A DNA stretch of 64,000 nucleotides from Macrotrachela quadricornifera. Taxonomy: Eukaryota; Rotifera; Eurotatoria; Philodinida; Philodinidae. Position 1 is the stretch's first letter; each line of letters opens with the position of its first letter. A program made the position numbers and the translations under genes. The DNA is taken from NCBI GenBank assembly GCA_022393335.1, contig JAJEKB010021185.1, forward strand, positions 539,782 to 603,781, read 5' to 3'. Shown in pieces: positions 1 to 10,128 of the stretch. The notes under the pieces were generated by a model, which was not told the origin of the DNA, did no database searches, and worked only from the letters and a program-made list of their open reading frames with translations.

Positions 1-237
1 GTCGCATTTGTTCGTTGATGGTGATACTGTCACAGGAATGTTAGCTTTCCAATATAGACTTGTATTTGTACAATTTTTCCTACAAAGAAAGAATACTAAA
101 CTACTACAGTATGACAAAATACTTGAAATGATAATTTCAAAAAAGAATGTGCGAGTGTCGGAGTAAAAACATTTTCAATATTTTCTTAGTGAATTATCAT
201 CGAAATCATCTATTGATACAACATACCTGCCTTATTC

Positions 238-495
238 TCAAATTTTACAAGGGCAACAAGAAATACCAAGATTACCAACACAGCAAGAACCAAAAAGACA
301 AGGATAACCACTGCCACAATAGTTACCACCACAACAAAGACCAAGAGGACAAGTAGGAAGAGATTGTCGTTGCTTAATTAAATGACGTAGGCCGCCATTG
401 ACCTCATCCTCTTTTACAACAGTTCCTCCCATGCAGGTTGTAGCTATCAACACTAAGAAGACCATCAAACAAACCAATTGACTGATTTTTTGCAT
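238..495 (-). CDS. small secreted cysteine-rich peptide (85 aa)
   Basis: The start is an ATG at 493-495. Residues 1-23 look like a signal peptide: a short basic start, a hydrophobic stretch (LVCLMVFLVLIATT) and a small-residue cleavage region before TVVKEDE. A charged pro-like segment follows (about 24-46, containing KEDE, HLIKQR). The C-terminal 37 residues hold ten cysteines, including three adjacent CC pairs, and many glycines. The gene is short, intronless and preceded by a TATA-like box about 90 bp upstream. I do not recognise the family. The cysteine spacing recalls secreted disulfide-rich peptides (granulin-like, antimicrobial or ion-channel-active folds), but no assignment is safe. 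The likely role is extracellular; function is unknown. Confidence 0.7.
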   Translation of the reverse strand: MQKISQLVCLMVFLVLIATTCMGGTVVKEDEVNGGLRHLIKQRQSLPTCPLGLCCGGNYCGSGYPCLFGSCCVGNLGISCCPCKI

Positions 496-586
496 TGATG
501 TTTGTTACTGTTTGACGCTTAAAACGAGAATGGTAGATAAATACAATCAAGTATGTAAATGATATAGTCTTTCAATTGTGCTTTGA

Positions 587-600
587 CTTTATATATACGC
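587..600 (-). promoter_or_regulatory. TATA-like box of the cysteine-rich peptide gene
   Basis: Read on the minus strand this is GCGTATATATAAAG. It lies about 92 bp upstream of the ATG at 495, which allows a short 5' UTR. This is inference from sequence match and position only. Confidence 0.45.
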
Positions 601-764
601 CAAATACCGAACAAGGAAGAATATACGAAATAAAAAAAAAAAAGTATTTTCTCCATAAATTCACAAAGATAACCTATACAGAGTGCTACTTCCTTTATAT
701 TTTATTGCGTAGTGTACACTAAATCAACTTTATTTTATCTCTTAAAGTAGAGTATGACAATTTT

Positions 765-878
765 ACTTTAACAGATAAAGTTATATACGTCGTTTTATTT
801 CACTTTAACAGATAAAGTTATATACGTGATTTTTTGTTTTACTTTAACAAATAAAGTTAAATACGTTGTTGTGTTTTA
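765..878. repeat. short tandem repeat with ACTTTA...TAAAGT dyads (3 copies)
   Basis: Three tandem units start at 765, 802 and 841 (periods 37 and 39). Each begins ACTTTAACAGATAAAGT followed by TATATACGT. The first 17 bases form a small inverted repeat (ACTTT/AAAGT). The third unit has CAAATA instead of CAGATA. A degenerate half unit may precede them near 740-750. No coding potential. Confidence 0.8.
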
Positions 879-1391
879 CTTTTCAACGTAAAATAAAAAT
901 AAAAATAAAATACTACCCCTTAGCTTATAAGATGCATTTTTTACTCATTTCAGTGAAATTATACATAGCTTCATAAATGTCATCGAAGTTCGGTATGATG
1001 CGATCGCATTACGCTAAACTTAAGTGCCTTCCGAGAAACTACACGATATTTTAGCACTTTGGGATCGTTGTAGAATTTTCTTTATTTTCATAAGATATAT
1101 ATCACACAACACTAAATCACAAGTAATAAATACTTCAATGAATAAGTCTCTGTTAAAAGTAAAACTCTTCTTTCTTGCAACAAGGAAACCTTTCCAGGTG
1201 TCAGAGCATTTTTGGGTCGGTGCTTAATGTATCTTATAGACGTCGATGAATTATGTTTATGGTTGAAAAAATTCGAGCCCATGGCGTGTTCCAGACGAGA
1301 TATCCAAGTTTCAGTGAATTTTCTCTGCAGAACCTTACTTTTCCAGCACAAGATTATTTTTGAGTTTTTGACATGAAACTTTTTCCACATA

Positions 1392-2360
1392 AAGACTTCA
1401 GCTAGACTAACCTATGTCAAGAAATTTTTCGTACAAAATGTTTGATCATTTTTCAGTCACTTAAAGGCAATTAATGAGAGTCAAAAACGATTACTAAGAT
1501 GCAGAATCTTTTGCTCTTTCCGAGTATGGACTCAGCAATTTTTATATTGATTTTTGTTAGAGAGTAATGAAGAAATCTTTGAAAGACCCAAAAAACATGA
1601 TTTGTACAGAACAAGTGAACTGAGCCTTCTGAACACAATGTTTGTCGATTTTTGGCTTGGATGGAAACATTTCAGGCGAGTGAAAAACTATAGATCATGA
1701 TCAGAATTTTATGCTCTTTCCGAATACGAGCTCAAAAATTGTGTGTCTATCTTTGTTCCAGAGGAGTGATGGAATCTTTGAAGGGCATAAAAACTGGTAT
1801 GTAGGGCGAACAAAAAAGTTTTTATTAACTTTCTTTTTCGAAAGTGATCAAAATTGTCAGAGTCAGCGATTGTATACGGTGAACACTGCTTTACAAAATG
1901 TGATATGCACTTAAGTATAGTTTGAACCTATAAACATTTTCTCAGCCACAAGTTTCTACGTAAAAGCAAAATATCTATTTTGCAAAATTAGGCCGCCATA
2001 CAAAAATGAAAATTTTGGCGCCTTCGTGGAGGACAAAAAGAAAATCGAACAGTGCATTTTGCAGACTAAATTTTGCTTTACAGTCTGACATATGAATAAA
2101 AGTTTCAACTTTTAATTTTGTGTCAGCTAATGAGCATATACGAAAGAAGTTTTTGTGCAAACTATGTTTCTAGGTTTTTCAAAGATTTCTTCATTACTCT
2201 CTAACAAAAATCAATATAAAAATTTCTTAGCCCATACTCGGAAAGAGCAAAAGATTCTGCATCTTAGTAACCATTTTTGACTCTTATTAATTGCCTTTAA
2301 GTGACTGAAAAATGATCAAACATTTTGCACGAAAACTTTCTTGATACAGGTTAGCTCACC
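1392..2360. mobile_element. foldback/MITE-like element with ~180-bp inverted arms
   Basis: The left arm (about 1392-1590) and right arm (about 2172-2360) are long imperfect inverted repeats. For example GCAGAATCTTTTGCTCTTTC at about 1501 recurs reverse-complemented near 2250, and the strings around GATCATTTTTCAGTCACTTA match. Part of the left arm is also directly repeated inside the element (about 1501-1620 versus 1705-1820, diverged). There is no transposase ORF. The family is not identified and no clear TSD was found. Confidence 0.75.
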
Positions 2361-2486
2361 CTCAAAAATTCAGAATTTTTCGACGAAATCTCTTCGAGAT
2401 ACGAAGATGACAAGATAAGGTCTTTTTCTTAGCTTAAAGTAATTCTCTTCCTTTAAAAGTTGTTTAAATTTTATTTCTCTCTTTGT

Positions 2487-2518
2487 GACGTTTCGGTATA
2501 CAAGGTGTCCTTCGTCAG
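2487..2518 (-). ncRNA. hammerhead-ribozyme-like core motif (Penelope-type)
   Basis: On the minus strand the motif reads CTGACGAAGG, a 12-base spacer, then CCGAAACGTC. CUGANGA and GAAA are the two conserved strands of a hammerhead catalytic core, and an ACGTC tail resembles the cleavage end. Penelope-like retroelements are known to carry minimal hammerhead motifs of this layout. The putative stem II is weak (GG/CC plus mismatches), and no reverse transcriptase is visible nearby, so activity is uncertain. Confidence 0.35.
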
Positions 2519-2581
2519 AAAATAGAAATGATAAAAGTTTTCTTTTTTATATACATAAAAATATAAATATCTATCTTTTTT

Positions 2582-2728
2582 GTTCTCTTTCGTTCTTTAG
2601 TTGGAAGAGCATAAAATATAACAGTGGCACGGACAAAAGATGAAAACTAATCTTCCTTACCAGTATTACCGTTTTGTCCGTGTCACTATTATTTTATATA
2701 TTTTTTCCAACTAAAGAACGAAAGAGAA
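2582..2728. mobile_element. 147-bp hairpin MITE
   Basis: The arms 2582-2638 and 2671-2728 are inverted copies: TTCTCTTTCGTTCTTTAGTT on the left is matched by AACTAAAGAACGAAAGAGAA on the right, and GTGGCACGGACAAAA by TTTTGTCCGTGTCAC. The loop is about 32 bp. It is too short for coding and is probably a non-autonomous DNA transposon or a stable hairpin relic. Confidence 0.75.
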
Positions 2729-2865
2729 TGAAAGAGAACGAAAAAGATATATGTTTGTTCTCTTTCTCGTAGAGAAGAGTCTTACTAGCATTAATTGTCT
2801 GGTTTCTTGCTTGCTTGTGTGTCCGCACAAGGTCAAAAAAACATTTTATTAATATTATTTTATAA

Positions 2866-3325
2866 AACTTAACCAAAAGGTAATCGGGGTCGAGAAACTC
2901 GAATCTACTGTTAGTTTTTTTTGAATTTTCTTTCGGATCCACTTTTTTCCACAAAGGATCACTTTTTCCACAAAAAAATTTTTTTTGATAAGGGTTGACC
3001 GAACGGTAATCGGGGTCGAGGAGTCCAAATCTGGTGTTAATTTTTAAATATTTTTTTTGGATTCATTTTTTACATGAAGGATAGCGTTTTTCACAAAAAA
3101 AATTTTTATAAGGATTGACCGCAGGATAATCAAGACGAGGAATTTAAATCTGAAGTCAATTGCATAAAAATTTTTTGAAGATCAATTTTTTAAACAGACA
3201 ACAAATTTTTAACAAAAAGCATTTGTTTTTTATGAAGTTTGGTCAACGGCCGTTAATGTCCAGGAACTTGCATCTGACTTCGATGTTTTAAAATTTTATA
3301 AATGAATAGCTTGACGGTAATTTAG
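2866..3325. repeat. diverged 126-bp tandem repeat, about 3.5 copies
   Basis: The landmark GGTAATCGGGGTCGAG occurs at about 2879 and 3005. A degenerate form occurs at 3125 (GATAATCAAGACGAGG) and weaker forms near 3252 and 3317. Spacing is 126, 120 and about 127. Each unit ends in a T-rich/A-rich stretch with CACAAA and AAGGAT(C/A). Divergence increases to the right. No conserved reading frame persists across units. Confidence 0.7.
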
Positions 3326-3329
3326 AAAC

Positions 3330-4090
3330 ACGATTTCTACGAGAAAGAGCTGAGCGAGTCTTCCGACGAGCGTTACTTGTTAGATAGCATACTGTAATAC
3401 AAATTAAGGAAGAATATTTCAATAAATGCATAATGAACTCATCTTGTATTATGATAATATATGAACTTTTCTTTGTATGATATATCTTTTTTATAAAATA
3501 ATTATGATTTAAAAAATTTACAAAGCAGCAGCGTGTCTTATTCTTTAATATAATACCTATTTAAAGTGATGCATTTTGACTTCTCTTCATGTATATGAAA
3601 TACATAGAGTGATATTTAAGCTCATAACTCTCTTTCTGCGTCAAAGACTATTACAGCAGCATGTTTATGTTGCATCCTTTAAGATTATGTAGAAACCATA
3701 TATAGGAAACATTTAGTTAAAAATCTTTATATTAGTTGATCGTATCTTGTAAACATTTCGTTTGAAAAACATTTCTACAAGATCTTGTTCATTCAGTTGT
3801 CCTAATTACATTTTATATTCAATGATAATTCATTAATTAAGTATACTAAAAAAAACCAAATAAAATATATATCTAAATTACTTTATAGATGGCATATTCA
3901 AATAAATACACCAAAGTTACTCAAATTTCAACTCCAAAAATATCGTAGATTATTCAGATAATATAATGGTCACTTCACTGGATATCATGACGTTGCAACT
4001 TTTCAATATTCAGGGCATTGATATAAGAACATCCCTGAATACATAAAAGGGCGTAATCGTGAATAACTCATCTTCAATAAATATAGAGAA
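3330..4090. other. intergenic, no gene recognised
   Basis: AT-rich sequence between the 126-bp tandem repeat and the minisatellite-armed element. I found no long ORF, no convincing splice-linked coding segment and no clear repeat here. Confidence 0.5.
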
Positions 4091-4094
4091 GTCA

Positions 4095-5250
4095 TATATA
4101 GGTTTCCCTTGGTACTCACCTATGATTACTCGAAGTTACCCTTAGGTCCTCATCTCGTACTAGTTGAAGATATCTTTGACTCCTCATCACCTATTATATG
4201 AAGATGTCCTTGGATTTCTATCTCCTATTATTTCAAGATACTCTTGAGTCCTCGCCTTCTATTATACGGAGGTATCCACGTGAAGTCAAGTCCTATTATA
4301 TTGGGATACGTATAGATCAGGAGATCGATGTAACAATGCTAACACCTCAAATACCAATACCAAATGCTATTGAAAGTATTAGTATCGGTAATTTTCAAGG
4401 GAAAATTAAATTTGGAGATTTCGAATAACTAACGATAGTTTGGGATTACTCGACTGCGCCAAACTGTGATTAGGGATGTAAGCCGTGCGGCTGAGCCGGT
4501 GTCGATACACTAGAAAAATTTTAAGCCGCTGCCGCTGAGGGTATTCGAAATGTTAAAATTTTCGAGCCGCCGCCGCTGTGTAACGTTGGAATATCTTATC
4601 TGCGCTGCGGAGCTTTATAAAAAATTTTAAAAATTGGCGCCGCTATCGATCGATCTATCTTCTTACACCTCTAACTGTGATCAAACGTTATCAAAGACCA
4701 TTATTTTTAGAAAAAGCCTTCCCTAGCAAAACAATTAAGAGCTTAAAACTAATCTCTCAAAATCGTAGGTTCTAGGTTTTTTCGTCAAGGAGCGGCTTCT
4801 TTTTGTGAAAATAGCCATGATATCTAATGTTTGAACAACGATTTTTCGGGGCAAGGAATACGGAATCTATCATAAATTTTTTCGACATTTTCAAGTTTGA
4901 TTGTCCCTTGGAATCTACCAATATTAATGCAACCGATAGCGTTTGGTATTGCTACTGGAAATGTTAGAATTATTACGTCCCTCTGCTGACATATGAGTAC
5001 TCTTATAAGAAAACGGATGAGAACCCAAGGATATCTCCATACAATAAGGAGGTGAGGATCTGAAGGTATTTTCAAATAAAAGAACATGAAGACCCAAGGG
5101 TACCTTCAAATAGTAGGAGATGGGGACCAACGATATTGCCACATAATAGGTAATGAATACCAAAAGGTATCTCCGTATATTAGAAAAGTGGACCCAAGGG
5201 TATCTTCGGATAATAGGAGGTGAGGATCTAAGGGTATCTTCACTAATCAG
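4095..5250. mobile_element. inverted repeat whose arms contain a ~34-bp minisatellite
   Basis: The left arm (about 4095-4430) is a tandem array of a 33-34-bp unit (core CCTTGGGTCCTCATCTCCTA, landmarks near 4108, 4140, 4173, 4207, 4241) followed by a non-repeated segment containing AATACCAATACCAAATGCTA. The right arm (about 4850-5250) holds the same parts in inverse order and orientation. The loop (about 4440-4840) carries a separate hAT-type MITE. The short in-frame translations here arise from the repeat and are probably not genes. Confidence 0.7.
4471..4673. mobile_element. hAT-type MITE with 8-bp TSD
   Basis: The element starts TAGGGATGTAAG and ends CTTACACCTCTA, so the termini are imperfect inverted repeats (TAGGGATGTAAG / TAGAGGTGTAAG). 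It is flanked on both sides by ACTGTGAT (4463-4470 and 4674-4681). An exact 8-bp TSD with TA(G)GG-type ends is diagnostic of hAT transposition. The interior is unusually GC-rich (GCCGCCGCCGCT) and non-coding. Confidence 0.85.
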
Positions 5251-5332
5251 TATGAGCTGTATACTGTAGTTACCACTCCTCTGGAAATGCTACTTACCAC
5301 TTACCATTAAGAATAATGGGAATGTAAAGGTC

Positions 5333-5361
5333 CTGCTATGGGTACCCCCATAGGATAGCAG
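5333..5361. repeat. small hairpin around GGGTACCC
   Basis: CTGCTAT...ATAGCAG flanks an inner GGGTACCC palindrome. GGTACC-centred palindromes recur at 42619, 42682 and 43598, so this may be a piece of a dispersed repeat. Confidence 0.5.
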
Positions 5362-5424
5362 TTGAGAACCTATAGATCTTATACAGAAGTATTTTGATTG
5401 GTCAAAAGAATTGACCAATCAACG

Positions 5425-5712
5425 ATTTGCATGAAAAGTTTCAGAAGTTTTGAATAGAATTTCTCTAAGATACGAAGCTGAAAAAAATGCATACTATATA
5501 CATATTATTTATGACAAAGGGAATTTACCATGATAGTTTCATATCTAAGAGAGAATTTATTCAAAACTTCTGAAATTTTTTATGCAAACTAGTCTAGCTG
5601 AGGTTTTTATGATGGTAAAGTTGCCGGTCAAAATTCGGGAGTATAGCTTTGCTGCGAATGTAAGCGTACTATAGAAAAAATTCACTAGGAGCTCGATATC
5701 TCCTAGGAAACA
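5425..5712. mobile_element. dispersed palindromic repeat, copy 1
   Basis: An inner inverted repeat (about 5425-5468 versus 5550-5592: TTTCAGAAGTTTTGAATAGA against its complement) lies within a roughly 290-bp repeat that recurs in the same orientation at 17940-18232 (shared strings include TATTTATGA, GATAGTTTCATATCT and TCGATATCTCCT). Short ORFs in it are incidental. Confidence 0.65.
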
Positions 5713-5719
5713 AGCCCGA

Positions 5720-6680
5720 AACCCAAACATTTTATACCATAGACACAGCTCACTACAGACTACAAGATGCGCGAAATCCTGACTGAATAGCGCTCCTGCA
5801 CCCTGAAAGGTTTCCTTATAAGACTTCAGTTGTAAAATTCCATGAAGCTTTGAAGTCTCCTGAAATCCGTTGTTTCCTTCTCGAAAAATACTATTCAAAT
5901 GTTAAGAGCTATCTGCTTTAAGCTAAAGCAAGCTCAGAAATTGTATCTGCAGATTCACTAAAAAATCAAAGTTCACATTTCTACCAAAGTACGAAGATTG
6001 AAAACAAAACGGGTTTTTAGGCTTTTTATGAATTTTCTGGGATGTATGTATTGTAAAAGTTTCGGATATCATGAGATTTCAAAAGACTTCGTAACATTTC
6101 AAACTTCATCGGAATTCATGACCAAAGCCCTTGCTGTTTCCTCTAGAGTTGCTGTACTATATCTTGAACTCGCTTGGATTTAAGAAATTCTGCTTTGAAT
6201 ATTATATGCTATTTTGAAGATGTCTTTCTACGCCTACCTTGAACTGTATGTATAAATGCATGCGAATATATATAAACTACCTGATGATGTTCTATATCAA
6301 ACGTGAATCGCGTCGTGGCTGCTTGACTATATCTTGAACTAACCCTCAAGATATTTTGCCGCAACTACGAAAAATATTGGCTTCATTATTATTGCAGCAA
6401 TATTTTTTATTGAAAAGGATGTGTAGCTTTTCCAAATCATATAATGAACAAAACAGAAAAAAATCGTAACCAATGACACTCATAAAACTTCGAACTTTTG
6501 TCGCATATTACTGATGATGACTTTCATCTATCTTTTTTTATGTGATTTCTCTAATTTTTATTTCGAAACAACACTTCAAAAGATTTTTAGCAGATAGATT
6601 TTCGTACAATTCGATGAACTCTATCTAATCATCGAAAACTGTTTCATGCTTTTATTTGCTTGATTTTTGAGTTACGTCCA
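5720..6680. other. intergenic, no gene recognised
   Basis: Downstream flank of the minus-strand SDR gene. No supported coding sequence. A 61-codon plus-strand ORF near 6000 lacks any recognisable feature. Confidence 0.5.
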
Positions 6681-6688
6681 GCTTACCA

Positions 6689-7597
6689 CTAATGCTGTGC
6701 ATATTGCTGTTGATCCATGTGCTTTTGAACTTTGTTCATAATAAGAGGATTTGAAGAGCATTCTTCTATTTGTGTACCGTCTTCATAAAAAGCGCCGTTT
6801 TTCAATTGATTATGAGGAGTATTGATTCCAAACAAGATAGATTCAGCCCCAAGTTCAGGTGGACGAGCGTCGGACGGATGAAAATTTATATCGGTAGCAC
6901 AATAGCCGGGAGTCACTGTAAGAATAAGCACATTTTTGGCACCTGACCAATCACGTGTTTCCACACGGGTGAGAGCATTGATTGCTGTCTTACTAAAGCT
7001 ATACACTAAACAAGGCATGTTGATATTGTATCCACTTGCTTCAAGATTGTTTGTCTGTATGGCTGTAATAAAATGCTCCACGAGACGATCAAGTTCTTCA
7101 ATAGTTAATGTCGACGACAAGTATTTGTCTTGAAGATCGCTAGAGGCTTCATATAATGCCCATGCACCCATTTGACTTGATACGTTGATGACACGACCGT
7201 TCTCTCGTATCAGAGGAAACAAATATTGATTGATCATTTTAGTGCCATAGTAGTTGGTATTAAATGTTTCTCGAGCCGCTTCAACCGTCATCGCTGAAAT
7301 AAGAATTCCAGCATTGTTAACAAGTATATCCAGATCACCACCATACTTTTGCTTAATTTCATCTCTCGCATGAACAATACTATCTCGTGATGATATGTCC
7401 AATTGAAGAACATGCACATTCGATGGAGAGTTTAATTTAATGACAGCGTTTCGGCCTCGTTCTAGATCACGACTACCGAGAAGAATAATATCATTGTTAG
7501 TAGATGACTCATTGGCAAGTTTTTTCACTAATTCAAAGCCAATGCCCTTGTTGGCACCAGTGACAAGAATCACGCGCGTATGCTTTGCTGTTGACAT
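6689..7597 (-). CDS. carbonyl-reductase-like short-chain dehydrogenase (302 aa)
   Basis: A complete single-exon classical SDR starting at an ATG at 7595-7597. The NADP(H) Rossmann motif is TGANKGIG (13-20), with a GSRD segment after strand 2 as in NADPH-preferring members. NNAG is at 94-97. The catalytic set is Asn114 (TNYYGT), Ser140/141 (INVSSQMG), and Tyr199/Lys203 (YSFSK). TPGYCATD follows at about 229-236. The insertion between the Ser and Tyr motifs and the overall order match carbonyl reductase 1 (CBR1), which reduces quinones and carbonyls and can also act on pterin intermediates in BH4 synthesis. It is not a typical sepiapterin reductase by motif. Likely cytosolic. It lies on the opposite strand, 5.6 kb from the 6-pyruvoyl-tetrahydropterin synthase gene. 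Confidence 0.93.
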   Translation of the reverse strand: MSTAKHTRVILVTGANKGIGFELVKKLANESSTNNDIILLGSRDLERGRNAVIKLNSPSNVHVLQLDISSRDSIVHARDEIKQKYGGDLDILVNNAGILISAMTVEAARETFNTNYYGTKMINQYLFPLIRENGRVINVSSQMGAWALYEASSDLQDKYLSSTLTIEELDRLVEHFITAIQTNNLEASGYNINMPCLVYSFSKTAINALTRVETRDWSGAKNVLILTVTPGYCATDINFHPSDARPPELGAESILFGINTPHNQLKNGAFYEDGTQIEECSSNPLIMNKVQKHMDQQQYAQH

Positions 7598-7650
7598 TTG
7601 AAATATGAACAGAGAAAGAAATCAAGCGAACAATGTAAGAAAAAAATATC

Positions 7651-7663
7651 GTTTTATTTATAG
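7651..7663 (-). promoter_or_regulatory. TATA-like box of the SDR gene
   Basis: On the minus strand it reads CTATAAATAAAAC, about 55 bp upstream of the SDR ATG. The position and match fit a core promoter; there is no other evidence. Confidence 0.45.
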
Positions 7664-7669
7664 TAAATA

Positions 7670-9020
7670 GAAATATGACAGGCAAAAAACGAATGTACAC
7701 ACTTTCGCTGTACACGATAGAAGTAGTTAAAAAACAACCGTTAGTGCAAATGCTTTCTTGTAAAGCAAACAAGCATACAGAAATACATACTCCCTCTCAT
7801 TCATTGTTTATTCTTCAAACTCACAGTGTGCGCTGCTATGGCACTAAAAAATCACACAAAATCGACGGCGAAAAGCATTTTTATATGTAATAATGTGTGC
7901 TTTTTACGAATAAAAAAAACAATTTCTTTAGGAGTGGAAACAAATTTGAAGGTAATGCCAGCTAGAAGCTTGCTTCCTTCAACCAAAAATCGTTTTTTAG
8001 CATAAAAATCTGTTAGCGCAATTCCTGGGAAATTAAAATGTAAAACAGGGGTTACCTATGGTCACTAATCCTTAAGAACTCATCTTTTTATGTATATCGA
8101 GGTTTACTTCAGCATTATTCCTTACCTCAGAGCATAGAATTTCAACAAAGAAATACTCCATATTTATTTTAACTAGAGTTGATTTACACATAACTTCTGA
8201 TAGTAGCTTAAAATCGTTTATCACAGTATGTCCCAGTCTCCAGATCGCGTTTCTCACACTGTGTGATAATTACGAGAAGTTGTTGATTACGTTTTTTAAT
8301 GGTCAGTTGATTAATTGGTATCTAACTAATTAATCAATTAAGATGTCGCTCACGGTCTGTGGGAGGACGGGAGCTGGAAGAGGGGGTGAGAGGTCATTTT
8401 TTACACTGTACACTTCAACATTCTCTTTTTAGAGCGTGTTTCACAGAAGTGCATATTTTTACTCACAGCAATGTATTAAAATGGACACTGCCTGAATACA
8501 TGTCATGTACTTCAGTGAGAATACATCTTACATTCTAAAAAAGCCGTTTCCAAGAAGACCCAAACTGAACTGGAGACCATTTCGAGAAGCTTTTTCGGTT
8601 TCTGATCATCGAAACCATTTTCAAAAAAAATCTTACTGGTTTCCGAGATCTCGGAAACCTTCCTGTATTCTAGCATACAGAATTCAATACACTACGGATA
8701 TACTAGAATACTCTTTCGCCACTCTCGAAAACCAAAGCGGTTTCCGAACTTCGAACACTTCCAAAAGCTATTCCAGGATACCCTTTCGGTTTCTGATATA
8801 TTCTATCAGACACCTAGACGGTTTTCGATCACTAGCAAATGCAAAACGCATACAGATGATAGTCTTTCCGGTTTTGATAGCTGTAACTAAAGTTTTTAAA
8901 ATACAACGTAAACTGATAAAAACTCCTTCAATTAACTAAGTTCGATATTAATTTATTTTATCATTATCGGTTTTAACAATCACATACAATAGAGTAAGAA
9001 TTTTTCATAGCTCAAATATC
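7670..9020. other. intergenic with palindromic GGTTTC/GAAACC motifs
   Basis: No recognised gene. A 144-codon open frame at 8505-8939 coincides with repeated GGTTTC(C/T)GA...GAAACC motifs, including a perfect 22-bp palindrome at 8638-8659 centred on GATC. I judge the frame to be repeat-derived. A GGGGGTGAGAGGTC string lies at about 8383. Confidence 0.5.
8638..8659. repeat. perfect 22-bp palindrome
   Basis: The half-site is GGTTTCCGAGA. It sits among imperfect relatives at 8597-8616 (GGTTTCTGATCATCGAAACC) and near 8800, so it belongs to a small cluster of related dyads. Confidence 0.75.
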
Positions 9021-9029
9021 TAATATATT

Positions 9030-10080
9030 TCATGTCAAAATTAGTGTTATTGTTCTATCTTAGCTTACATGATAAACCCAGAGTTTAAAATAAACGAATT
9101 GTCGCTACATTTTACATAGAAATTAATATTACGCTTTTAATCTATCGTTTATAATAGACTTATAATTTTATAAAACCAATATTTTAATATAGTCCATGTA
9201 GAAATCTTCCTTATTATTTCAGTCTATCAAGAATGATAGATTTAGAATTACTTATAGTGAAAATTACCATATATAGAATATAGAAACCTATATCATTGAT
9301 TTTGTCTATCAAAAATGATAGACTTTAAATTTTTTTATGATGAAAATTTTTAAACGTAGTATACACAAATTCATATTATTGTTTTAGTCTATAAAAAATC
9401 ATAGACTTAAAATGGAGAAGTGTGGCATGTTGAACGAAAAGATTGAACATATTCAGGCCAAAAGAAAGCTTTCAACGAGAAACTAACAAATTTAAAATAT
9501 TACGTGCCCATGGAATACCTAAAGCAAGTTATTTAAGTTTCAAGATATGTGAAATTTATTTATAAAAATGAATCAGGAAAGATTTTCTCGACTATTATAT
9601 GGATAAAATCTAATGTTGTTCGAGCCATATGAAAGAGGATTTCTACAAACCCATAATTGGTCCGAACAACATTAGGTTTGATCCATATAATAGTCGAGAA
9701 AGCCTTTTCTGATTCATTTTTATAAATAAATTTCACATATCTTGAAACTTAAATAACTTGCTTTAGGTATTCTATCGCACGTAATATTTTAAATTTGTTA
9801 GTTTCTCGTTGATAGGTTTCTTTTAACCTAAATATGTTCAATCTTTTCGCTCAACATATCACATCTTTCTATTGTTGGCATTTATTAGTAAAAATATATA
9901 ACTATAGTATATAGAAATCTACAGTATTGTTTTAATCTATCAAGAATGATAGATTTAGAATTTTCTGTAGTGAAACTTTCTATATATCGAATATAGAAAT
10001 CTATATCATTGTTTTTGTGTATGAAAAATAATAGATTTAGAACTTTTTATACTGAAAACTCTTGTATATAGAATACTAGA
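9030..10080. repeat. ~82-bp tandem repeat, each unit with a TCTATC...GATAGA stem-loop, split by an insertion
   Basis: Stem-loops of the form AGTCTATCAAGAATGATAGA lie at about 9141, 9221, 9304 and 9386, with a degenerate one near 9054. The period is 82-83. After a 450-bp hairpin insertion the array resumes at about 9934 and 10017. The loop is usually AAGAAT or AAAAAT. Linkers share TATAGAATATAGAAATCTATAT-like sequence. Non-coding. Confidence 0.85.
9416..9867. mobile_element. ~450-bp foldback element inside the stem-loop array
   Basis: The arms are about 200 bp each and highly similar: GATTGAACATATTCAGG on the left is mirrored by the segment ending GTTCAATCTTTTCGC on the right, and TCGACTATTATATGGATAAA by its complement. 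The loop is about 40 bp (near 9625-9660). It interrupts the 82-bp array, so it arrived after the array formed. There is no coding capacity. Confidence 0.85.
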
Positions 10081-10128
10081 GGAAGTACCCGATGAAAAGA
10101 GAATATAATTAAAGTCTTGCATCTTCCA

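Noticed and set aside
8505..8939. 144-codon ORF
   Set aside because: Composition and palindromic motifs indicate a repeat-derived open frame.
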